Below are positions 57,415-64,000 of a stretch of 64,000 bases of DNA, in pieces. The DNA is from Pedobacter sp. BAL39 (GTDB lineage Bacteria; Bacteroidota; Bacteroidia; Sphingobacteriales; Sphingobacteriaceae). The stretch spans positions 423,974-487,973 of the forward strand of contig NZ_ABCM01000002.1 of the NCBI RefSeq assembly GCF_000170795.1. Reading direction: 5' to 3'. How positions within the stretch are numbered: the first letter of the stretch is position 1; every line of letters starts with the position of its first letter. The translations under genes were made by a program, and so were the position numbers. A model generated the notes under the pieces. That model made no database searches, was not told the origin of the DNA, and was given only the letters and a program-made list of their open reading frames with translations.

Positions 57415-58224
57415 ATGCAAAATACAATTTTTATTACAGGAGCTTCTTCAGGACTTGGAAAAGCTGCGGCGAAACTTTTTCAAAGCAAAGGCTGGACCGT
57501 GATCGCTACAATGCGTGATCCTGAAAAAGAACAGGAACTAAGCAGCCTTGAGCGGGTACATCTTTATCCGCTTGACGTAACGAATCCTGATCAGGTAAAA
57601 TCTACAATTGACGAAGTCTTAAAACATTTTAAGGTTGATGTAGTCTTCAACAATGCGGGCTATGGTATGGTCGGTGGTTTTGAATCCTATTCCGAGAACG
57701 ACATTCAGCGTCAGATTGAAACCAATCTCATAGGCGTGCTCCGGGTTACACGGCCCTTTATTACCTATTTCAGAGAACAAAAAAAACAAGGCCTTCTTTT
57801 GACCACTACCTCTGCTGCAGGTATTGCAGCAAATCCACTAGCATCAGTTTACAGTGCCACCAAATTTGCGCTTGAGGGCTGGAGTGAGGCGATTAATTAC
57901 GAGGTGAACCAGTTTGGTATCCGTTTAAAAACAATCGCACCAGGAGGAATGGCTACCGATTATGCAGGGCGCTCTTTGGCCTATATCGAAAACGCTGCAT
58001 ATACCCCCCTATGGGAAAAAATGATCGCCGGATTTGAGGATGGTAGTACCGGGGTTCACTTTTCAACAGCCGAAGAGGTGGCTGAAGTGGTTTTTGAAGC
58101 CGCAACCGATAATAGGTCACAATTACGCTATGTAGCGGGACCGGATGCACAAAAAATTGTAGATGACCGTAAGGAGCTGGGACAACAGAAGCAATTTGAG
58201 CTGATCAGTAAATCATACCAGTAA
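57415..58224 (+). CDS. Short-chain dehydrogenase/reductase
   Basis: A 269-residue classical SDR: TGASSGLGKAAAKL (about 8-21), NNAG, catalytic Ser in TTTSAAG, and YSATK (Tyr-x3-Lys). NAD(P)-dependent oxidoreductase of unknown substrate. Its stop TAA shares an A with the ATG of a related but deleted SDR gene, so a tandem pair once existed. Confidence 0.87.
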   Translation: MQNTIFITGASSGLGKAAAKLFQSKGWTVIATMRDPEKEQELSSLERVHLYPLDVTNPDQVKSTIDEVLKHFKVDVVFNNAGYGMVGGFESYSENDIQRQIETNLIGVLRVTRPFITYFREQKKQGLLLTTTSAAGIAANPLASVYSATKFALEGWSEAINYEVNQFGIRLKTIAPGGMATDYAGRSLAYIENAAYTPLWEKMIAGFEDGSTGVHFSTAEEVAEVVFEAATDNRSQLRYVAGPDAQKIVDDRKELGQQKQFELISKSYQ

Positions 58225-58698
58225 TGAGGACAATATTTATTACAGGGGCATCTTCCGGTCTGGGAAAGGCAACAGCAAAATTATACTTTTGGATTGCTCG
58301 GGTATCTAACCTGCCCCGTCTATAATGCAAGCAAGGTCGGGGTTGATGGTTTCTCTGAAGGTTTGTCGCATGAACTCGCCCAATTTAGGGTGAAGGTTAA
58401 AGTGGTTGCGCCAGGCGAGATGCAGAACGATTTCGCGGGAGGTTCCCTACAGGGCGCAATGCACACAGCGTATGCCCATTTAACTTCCAAAGTAAGTGAA
58501 GGCTATAGTGAGGAGCAGATGGCAAACTCCACAAAGGCCGAAGATGTAGCTGACACTGTCTTCGCAGCAGTAACCGACGGGAAAGATCAGCTTCGTTATG
58601 TTCTAGGTAAAGATGCCATTGGACTATATTCGGATCGGTTTGAGATTGATCCGGAAGCGCAAGCTCAAAAGATCAGAACAGTTTTATATTTTAATTAG
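58224..58698 (+). pseudogene. SDR gene with an internal deletion
   Basis: Starts at 58224 overlapping the previous stop: MRTIFITGASSGLGKATAKL, a complete SDR head. After about 21 residues it jumps, with a frame change near 58285-58294, to FGLLGYLTCPVYNASKVGVD and the rest of an SDR C-terminal half (YNASK active site, VAPGEMQNDF). Compared with the intact neighbour about 110-115 residues (about 340 bp) are missing, including the NNAG region. The C-terminal half stays open for 134 codons but cannot make an active enzyme. Confidence 0.85.
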
Positions 58699-58770
58699 CC
58701 TAATATCCCTGCCGGGACATATCCGCTCCGCGCAGGGATTTCAGTTTCACTTTCATTAGATTTGTATTCC

Positions 58771-59682
58771 ATGAAAAAGCAACCGGTTATTTTTAACTCT
58801 CTCTCACAGCTACATAAGGCGATGGGGCAACCAGCACCGACACATCCGCTGATTAGTATCATGAATTATGGTGAGGCCCATTTCGATCCCAAGGATTTTG
58901 AACAGGGCATTATACTGAATTTTTTTAAAATATCCTTTAAGACCGCTTTCTCTGGCAAAATTAGATATGGACAGGGCCATTATGATTTTGAAGAAGGTGG
59001 CATGTCCTTCATCGCTCCCGGGCAGGTATTGCGGATGCAGGACGAAGAGGCCGACTACAGTGGGATGACTCTGCATATCCACCCAGATTTCCTGAGGTCC
59101 TATCAGCTGGGCAAATCGATCAAACATTACGGATTTTTCAGTTATTCTGCTGCCGAAGCATTATATCTATCGGAAAAGGAAAAGAAAACCATTTTGAGCA
59201 TCTATCAGTTTATATATGATGAGCTACAGGAACGGATAGATAAATTTAGCCAGGATGTCATCATTTCTCAGATCGAAATGCTCCTGAACTATTCCAACCG
59301 CTTTTATAACCGGCAGTTTATCACCAGAAAAGTGGTAAATAGTGATATACTGGCTAACCTGGAAACCTTGCTTGACAACTATTATAACAACGAAGAGTCT
59401 CTGATCAGCGGTCTGCCATCGGTGAATGCCGTTGCGGATCAGCTACAGCTCACCCCACGGTACCTCAGTGATTTGCTACGTAGCCTCGTAGGCTTAAATA
59501 CCCAACAGATTATCCATGAAAAGGTTATTGAAAAAGCAAAGGAATACCTTGCCAAGGACGAACTGACCGTTGCCGAGGTTGCCTATCATCTGGGATTTGA
59601 ACATCCGCAGTCCTTCAACAAACTATTCAAAAGCAAAACTTCACTCTCTCCGCTGGATTATAAAAAGACGCTGCTGAACTAA
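58771..59682 (+). CDS. AraC-family transcriptional regulator
   Basis: A 303-residue protein: N-terminal cupin-like sensing region (1-190) and a C-terminal AraC double helix-turn-helix (VNAVADQLQLTPRYLSDLLRSL; VAEVAYHLGFEHPQSFNKLFK). ATG 58771 is preferred to the TTG nine bases upstream. It lies just after the SDR pair and may control it; the ligand is unknown. Confidence 0.88.
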   Translation: MKKQPVIFNSLSQLHKAMGQPAPTHPLISIMNYGEAHFDPKDFEQGIILNFFKISFKTAFSGKIRYGQGHYDFEEGGMSFIAPGQVLRMQDEEADYSGMTLHIHPDFLRSYQLGKSIKHYGFFSYSAAEALYLSEKEKKTILSIYQFIYDELQERIDKFSQDVIISQIEMLLNYSNRFYNRQFITRKVVNSDILANLETLLDNYYNNEESLISGLPSVNAVADQLQLTPRYLSDLLRSLVGLNTQQIIHEKVIEKAKEYLAKDELTVAEVAYHLGFEHPQSFNKLFKSKTSLSPLDYKKTLLN

Positions 59683-59920
59683 TGTAACATTGCCCATTGG
59701 ACGAATATAAAATCAGCGCTTCAAAACTAGCTGGGGATCAAACTGTGTTGTTTACAGTTCAGAAAAGCTGGCTATTGATCTTGTGTAATAATTCATCATT
59801 TGCAATATGAAAAAACCATTAAACAAATTGTAAACATAGGTACACTTTTTATCGTTAACATAGGCGGCTAGCATCGCAGGTGCATGGGACTTCAAATATA
59901 AAATCAATGTCAAATTTTAT

Positions 59921-59946
59921 TTTTCTGTAACGGTTGTTACAGAAAA
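59921..59946. promoter_or_regulatory. TetR operator, perfect palindrome
   Basis: TTTTCTGTAAC, spacer GGTT, GTTACAGAAAA: perfect 11-bp arms, ending 22 bp before the TetR-family start. Typical of an autoregulatory TetR site. The 286-bp gap 59683-59968 otherwise shows no gene. Confidence 0.75.
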
Positions 59947-59968
59947 CAAATACATTTGCAAGCAGATT

Positions 59969-60547
59969 ATGGCAAGAAACGTAGAATTTGATGAAGAGTT
60001 AGCTATTTCCAAGGCAATGGATCTGTTCTGGAAAAAGGGATATACAGGTACTTCTATGCGAGATCTTTGTGACGTTATGGGCGTAAATGCCAGCAGCATC
60101 TACAATACGATCGGAGATAAACATCAGCTTTTCATAAGGTGTATTAAGTATTATACAGAATCTAGGATGGAAGCTGCCAGCAAGCAGCTGAAGCTTATTG
60201 GTTCGCCATTTAAAGCGATAGAAAAATTCATCAATGCCTCTGCTTATGCGATCACAAACGAGCCCGATAGCTGCTTAGCAATTAAGACTACTTTTGAAAT
60301 GGCGGTTTCCGATGAGCAGGTTCAGAAGATACTGAAAAAAGATAACGACTTTACCTACAGTCTGATATTGGACCTGGTAACAAAGGCATTGGAGCAGAAA
60401 GAGATTACTATTTCGCAGGATAAGGAAATGCTGACCGACTTTATTATTAATCATTTTACAGGTTGGCATGAGTCCTTTATTATTCACAAGGATGCAGCAA
60501 GGATAAAAAAGATGGCTAAGTTCCTGATTGAACAATTGAGCAGATAA
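59969..60547 (+). CDS. TetR/AcrR-family transcriptional regulator
   Basis: A 192-residue regulator: N-terminal helix-turn-helix (AISKAMDLFWKKGYTGTSMRDLCDVMGVNASSIYNTIGDKHQLF) and an effector domain (about 60-190). It sits directly behind a perfect palindrome and in front of the saccharopine-dehydrogenase-like gene, which has a related half-palindrome. Likely represses both. Confidence 0.9.
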   Translation: MARNVEFDEELAISKAMDLFWKKGYTGTSMRDLCDVMGVNASSIYNTIGDKHQLFIRCIKYYTESRMEAASKQLKLIGSPFKAIEKFINASAYAITNEPDSCLAIKTTFEMAVSDEQVQKILKKDNDFTYSLILDLVTKALEQKEITISQDKEMLTDFIINHFTGWHESFIIHKDAARIKKMAKFLIEQLSR

Positions 60548-60561
60548 TTTTTTTTACCCAA

Positions 60562-60583
60562 TTCTGTAACGTTCGTTCTATAA
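60562..60583. promoter_or_regulatory. Second TetR-operator-like site, imperfect
   Basis: TTCTGTAAC, spacer GTTC, GTTCTATAA. The left half is identical to the perfect operator at 59921; the right half matches 6 of 9. It lies 15 bp after the TetR stop and 93 bp before the next gene. Confidence 0.55.
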
Positions 60584-60675
60584 TTATTGCATTGCCATGC
60601 CGGAAAACTATATCATGGACGGAGTAAAAGTGCCTACAATTTTATAGGCTTAAAAATTAAAACAATCGTAAAAAA

Positions 60676-61677
60676 ATGAACAATTCAAAAAAAATGCTCC
60701 TATATGGAGCTGCGGGTTACACTGGAAAGATTATTGCTGCCCGGGCAAAAGAACTGAACCTAGATTTCGAAATCGCAGGCAGAGAAGCCGATAAAATTAT
60801 GGCCTTAGCAGCAGAACTTAACGTTCGCTATCATGTATTTACAGTAGACAACCGAGAAGCCTGGCAGCTTGCACTCGGTGATAAAAAAGTTCTGGTCAAT
60901 GCAGCTGGACCCTTTCAGCATACCGCAAAACAGGCAATAGACGCCTGTTTGCTTGCGGCTGTGCATTATCTTGATATCAGTGCAGAATTGGAAACCTATC
61001 AATTGGCAGAATTGCTGGATAATGAGGCCAAAGATGCAGGTATTCAATTAATATCCGGTGCTGGGCTCTTCGTAAGCTATGACGCGCTTGTAGTTCATCT
61101 AGCGAAACAGGTAAGTCAGCCAATCAGTTTAAAAGCCGGCTTTCGTCATTTCGGGGGATTTTCAAGGGGTTCCGTACTAAGCAGTAAAAACATTGCCGAT
61201 CTGGGATCATTGGTGCGCAAAGACGGGGAACTTATCCAGAGTGACAACCTGGATTCCAAAGTATTTGCTTTTGGAAGTGAAGATGTGGAGTGCATGCCTA
61301 CACCTTTGGGTGGTATTATCCTGAGCTATAAATCTACTGGGATCCCAAATATAGAAGAATATTTTTCGCTTAAACTTCCTGCAACGCAACTGCCGGATTT
61401 AACCCTGGCAAACTTGCCCGATGGTCCCACAGAAGCGGAACGTGCAGCAGGTAGAAACGGCATATCAGCAGAAGTTACCGGTAAGGATGGCAAAGTAGTA
61501 AAAGCTTATATCGATGCGCCTTCGGGCTATAACCTTACGCCCCTTTCTGTAGTAGCTGTGGCAAACCGCATACTGAATGATGATTACAAAACTGGTTACC
61601 AATCCCCGGGCTCAGCTTATGGCGAAAGTATTATTGGGGACATACCGGATACACATTTGCATTCAATACAATCCTAA
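60676..61677 (+). CDS. Saccharopine-dehydrogenase-like NADP-binding oxidoreductase
   Basis: A 333-residue protein: KMLLYGAAGYTGKIIAARAKEL (Rossmann, about 5-26), VLVNAAGPFQHTAKQAIDACL and HYLDISAELE, as in saccharopine-dehydrogenase-like trans-acting enoyl reductases. Reduces or oxidises a small molecule with NADP; substrate unknown. Placed under the TetR regulator upstream by a shared operator motif. Confidence 0.82.
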   Translation: MNNSKKMLLYGAAGYTGKIIAARAKELNLDFEIAGREADKIMALAAELNVRYHVFTVDNREAWQLALGDKKVLVNAAGPFQHTAKQAIDACLLAAVHYLDISAELETYQLAELLDNEAKDAGIQLISGAGLFVSYDALVVHLAKQVSQPISLKAGFRHFGGFSRGSVLSSKNIADLGSLVRKDGELIQSDNLDSKVFAFGSEDVECMPTPLGGIILSYKSTGIPNIEEYFSLKLPATQLPDLTLANLPDGPTEAERAAGRNGISAEVTGKDGKVVKAYIDAPSGYNLTPLSVVAVANRILNDDYKTGYQSPGSAYGESIIGDIPDTHLHSIQS

Positions 61678-61835
61678 GTGTTTTCTCAAACCGCTGCATT
61701 AGGTTAGCTGTTGGGTATTACAAAATATGTAGAATAACCAAAGGTTCTGTCTCAATACCAGGGATTGGGTTAAGGGTTCGTCAAAACGGCAACATATTTC
61801 TCCTTTTTGGCGAACTTTCCCTTTGTGGCTACAGA

Positions 61836-61843
61836 TACCTTTG
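61836..61843 (+). promoter_or_regulatory. TAnnTTTG -7 element before the NTF2-like gene
   Basis: TACCTTTG lies 47 bp before the start at 61890. Possible -33 TTTG copies are at 61806 and 61822, neither at ideal distance. Confidence 0.4.
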
Positions 61844-61889
61844 TATTGTACAAATAAAAACTAAAACCGATGCGGTTGAAACAATATAA

Positions 61890-62231
61890 ATGATGAATAT
61901 ACAGACTTTAATCAACGAATGGATTGCTGTGGGCAATGCATTTGATACAGAGCGGTACCTGGATTTTTACTTAGAAGATGCCGTACTGGACGACCCCTCG
62001 GTCGGGGAGGTATTTAAAGGGCGCAGGGAGATAAAAAAATATTTTGACAGCTATTTTATCGGGTACAACACGCGTACAGAGCTGGTGAGCTTAGATTTAA
62101 TTAATAATACCCAAGCCTTTATCGAAGTAAAATTTTCAGGCAATTTTTCTGAAGGAAACATTGGTGGATTTTTCGACGTTACTTTTAAGAATGGTAAAAT
62201 AGCTTTTGTAAAGGCTGATCTTATTCACTAA
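61890..62231 (+). CDS. NTF2-like (SnoaL-type) protein
   Basis: A 113-residue NTF2-fold protein (IQTLINEWIAVGNAFDTERYLDFYLEDAVLDDPSVGEVFKG, REIKKYFDSYF). The Asp-rich DDP and the FKGRREI turn are usual in the family. Ligand or reaction unknown. ATG 61893 is an alternative start. It is followed 12 bp on by a MazG-like gene. Confidence 0.78.
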   Translation: MMNIQTLINEWIAVGNAFDTERYLDFYLEDAVLDDPSVGEVFKGRREIKKYFDSYFIGYNTRTELVSLDLINNTQAFIEVKFSGNFSEGNIGGFFDVTFKNGKIAFVKADLIH

Positions 62232-62243
62232 AAACATAATAAT

Positions 62244-62567
62244 ATGAAAAATGATTCTTTTGAAACCATAATCGCCCGCTCCCTGGCATTGAGGGAAAAA
62301 TATCATTCGCTTGAGGTTGAACACCATGGTAGCGAGTGGACTGTAGAAGAAGATGCGCTGGCATTTTTAACTGATGCCGCCCTAGTGGGAAGAAATATCA
62401 TGTCACAGCAGAATAGATGGCCTAAAAGCAACTCTGAAAAGGAGTTGGAACATAAACTTGGTGAAAGTATCTGGTGGTTGATTGTGCTTGCGCAACGGTC
62501 GGAAATTGACATCAAACAGGCCGTTAGAAATTTTTTGGACAAAACAGAAGGCATTATGCCTGGCTGA
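62244..62567 (+). CDS. MazG-like nucleotide-pyrophosphohydrolase-fold protein
   Basis: A 107-residue all-helical protein with the MazG-like order: EVEHHGSEWTVEEDALAFLTDAALVGRNIM then LEHKLGESIWWLIVLAQRSEIDIKQAVRNFLDK. The acidic metal sites are partly replaced (ExxxE is not clear in helix 2), so activity is uncertain. Likely co-transcribed with the NTF2-like gene. Confidence 0.65.
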   Translation: MKNDSFETIIARSLALREKYHSLEVEHHGSEWTVEEDALAFLTDAALVGRNIMSQQNRWPKSNSEKELEHKLGESIWWLIVLAQRSEIDIKQAVRNFLDKTEGIMPG

Positions 62568-62651
62568 AAAATAAAAATTGTGGATTCCAAAGTATTATCA
62601 CACAGCTGAACGATATAACAACAATGACCACAACGTTCATCCCATATGTAT

Positions 62652-62686
62652 AAAAAAAGCCACCCTCAAAAATGAAGTGGCTTTTT
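62652..62686. terminator. Bidirectional intrinsic terminator
   Basis: AAAAAGCCAC and GTGGCTTTTT arms with a 13-nt loop, between convergent genes ending at 62567 and 62708. Confidence 0.87.
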
Positions 62687-62707
62687 CTAAAAATTACATA
62701 ACCTCGC

Positions 62708-63874
62708 CTATTTCGCGAATACTTTAGCTAGCATCAGGTCCAGCTCTTTCTCATCCTCTCCAGATCCAACATATCTTCCAATGATTTTACCACTGGGGTC
62801 AATCAGTATCTTTGTTGGGTAGGAACGAACATTGTATCTGACGGTAATGTCTGTATTCATATCCGGCGAAACCTCTGTTTGCGACATACTGAATCCGCGC
62901 AATACATGCTTCCATACACCAATGCCATCCTTCTCCACAGCGGCTCTCCAGGCATCCTGCTTGGAGTCATCATCTGAAATCCCGATGATTTCAAATCCAT
63001 TTTTTTTGTATTTATTGTACTGTGCCAACAAATGCGGGTTTCCTTTACGACATGGCACACACCAGCTCGCCCAAAAATCAAGCAACACATATTTCCCTTT
63101 GTAGTCGGCAAGGCTTAACTTTTTACCTTTAATATCTGTGCTGGAAAAAGCCGCAGCAGTCGTACCTGGGATTCCAATCATCCTTTTCTCCAACTCAGAA
63201 CTTATTGACTTTCCATACTTTCCATTTTTAATGTTTTCCGGAAACCCTGCATAGATCTTTTTAATCGTATCTGTAGGGATATCCTGACTGTTTGCCACTA
63301 GATGTGCAGTGACGAACGACTCCGGTTTATCATGAAAAAAGCCATTTTTCGCTGCTGCGTATTCGTCATTGTAAGGCTGTAACACCCATTCCCTTAACCT
63401 GTCAGCTTCGTCACGATCAGTTTTGCTGATGTTATTAAGGCTGTCCAGTACCCCTTTCCAGCGGTTGTCAATGCGGTCATACTGTTCCAGGAGTCCGTCA
63501 AACTCGGCCTGAGCTACACTTCCCTTAATTCTGGCATTCACCAGGGTTCCGTTGCTTGCCGACAACTCCATCACACCTGGTTCGAGAAAAAAACTGGTCG
63601 AACTGCCCTCGGGCCTGCGTTTCGCCACATCTTCAGTAATTAGGAATGCAAAAGTAGGTTCGTTAATCTTTCCACTGAAATGAAACGAATCACCAGACAC
63701 GATGGCGCTGTCGGTCACTCCTTCACCCTTCATATTGCCATAAACAAGGTATAACTTTTTCCCCGAGAGTCCGGAGACTACTCCATTGAGTGTAAAACTG
63801 TCGTTCTGTTGCGCGGCACATGGAATGGCTATAGCTGATAATAGCAAACAAATTAAATACTTCATATTTTTCAT
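62708..63874 (-). CDS. DUF4369/TlpA-like disulfide reductase
   Basis: A 388-residue protein: signal peptide (MKYLICLLLSAIAIPCAAQ), N-terminal DUF4369 domain (about 25-115), a helical middle, then a TlpA/AhpC-type thioredoxin domain with WASWCVPCRKG. Periplasmic thiol-disulfide exchange; in Bacteroidota such proteins often follow SusC/SusD pairs, and here a SusD end lies directly upstream. ATG 63874 or 63865 is preferred to 63892 because the leader then starts properly. Confidence 0.87.
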   Translation of the reverse strand: MKNMKYLICLLLSAIAIPCAAQQNDSFTLNGVVSGLSGKKLYLVYGNMKGEGVTDSAIVSGDSFHFSGKINEPTFAFLITEDVAKRRPEGSSTSFFLEPGVMELSASNGTLVNARIKGSVAQAEFDGLLEQYDRIDNRWKGVLDSLNNISKTDRDEADRLREWVLQPYNDEYAAAKNGFFHDKPESFVTAHLVANSQDIPTDTIKKIYAGFPENIKNGKYGKSISSELEKRMIGIPGTTAAAFSSTDIKGKKLSLADYKGKYVLLDFWASWCVPCRKGNPHLLAQYNKYKKNGFEIIGISDDDSKQDAWRAAVEKDGIGVWKHVLRGFSMSQTEVSPDMNTDITVRYNVRSYPTKILIDPSGKIIGRYVGSGEDEKELDLMLAKVFAK

Positions 63875-63892
63875 TAATAATTTATCGTTCAA

Positions 63893-64000
63893 TTAATTGG
63901 TGTATCCAGGGTTTTGATGTCCACGCAGGCTGGGATTGCGTGAGATCTCTTGTGATGGCAAAGGCAGCAGTGCCTTGTACGGCGCCCAGGTGCCCCCCTT
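63893..64000 (-). CDS. RagB/SusD family protein, C-terminal end
   Basis: Only the last 35 codons are in the window: KGGTWAPYKALLPLPSQEIS then RNPSLRGHQNPGYTN and stop (TTA at 63893-63895). The PLPxxEI..NP.L.QNPGY ending is the SusD/RagB C-terminus, which binds glycans or peptides at the outer membrane with a SusC transporter. The gene continues past the right edge. Confidence 0.82.
   Translation of the reverse strand, partial: KGGTWAPYKALLPLPSQEISRNPSLRGHQNPGYTN

Noticed and set aside
61771..61795. GGGTTCGTC considered as a copy of the tRNA-Lys 3' end (att site)
   Set aside because: Only a few bases match the T-arm; no extended identity.

Overview
The window looks like a chromosomal segment of a Bacteroidota member, most likely a Pedobacter/Mucilaginibacter-type Sphingobacteriaceae. 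Evidence: a bacterial sphingolipid operon, a type IX secretion (gliding-type) C-terminal domain, a SusD C-terminus next to a DUF4369/TlpA thioredoxin, many DUF1080 and Gfo/Idh/MocA proteins, and TAnnTTTG-type -7 promoter elements (clearest before the tRNA-Lys). No rRNA, CRISPR array or intact mobile element was seen.

Layout. 1-7.2 kb: start of a dienelactone-hydrolase-like gene, a translationally coupled three-gene ceramide operon (spt, GNAT-type acyltransferase, SDR reductase), xseAB, a YtxH protein and an S66 LD-carboxypeptidase. 7.3-20.9 kb: two opposed gene sets for 3-keto-glycoside-type sugar metabolism (DUF6807, DUF1080, two exported Gfo/Idh/MocA enzymes on the plus strand; DUF1080, propeller-cytochrome c and an SSS symporter on the minus strand) around a 1044-residue T9SS-exported glycine-rich protein. 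21-28.6 kb: MFS exporter, small envelope genes, and a tesA / ybbA-ybbP type esterase-ABC locus. 28.6-34.8 kb: trehalose synthesis (OtsA-OtsB fusion), a GH15 hydrolase, a potassium channel with a zinc ribbon, a leaderless solute-binding protein and a 31-residue membrane peptide. 34.9-41 kb: a fungal-type prephenate dehydrogenase, envelope proteins, two tandem secreted paralogues, a methyltransferase and a KdgF-like cupin.

41-49 kb is the most unusual part. A LytTR response regulator, a LytS-type kinase, a full-length LanB dehydratase and a PAS-rich kinase interleave on opposite strands. In the gap between regulator and kinase, on the minus strand, lies a 47-codon ORF (42362-42505) whose product has a Bacteroidota lanthipeptide-like leader and a cysteine-free, threonine-rich tail. 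With no LanC cyclase, protease or exporter nearby, this suggests a compact RiPP locus that could make a linear dehydrobutyrine-rich peptide instead of a lanthipeptide. Four ACGTGR direct repeats lie in front of the regulator.

49-54 kb: OmpW-like protein, small lipoprotein and hydrophilic proteins, a phosphoribosyltransferase and an SF1 helicase. 54.0-54.8 kb: tRNA-Lys(TTT) followed by a broken tyrosine-recombinase gene, probably an integration scar. 54.8-62.6 kb: an accessory, regulator-rich redox/stress region (QorB-like reductase with a single-cysteine HxlR regulator, SDRs of which one is deleted internally, AraC and TetR regulators, a saccharopine-dehydrogenase-like reductase) with visible operators. 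62.7-64 kb: TlpA/DUF4369 protein and the end of a SusD gene.

All family names come from reading motifs by eye; no database search was run.
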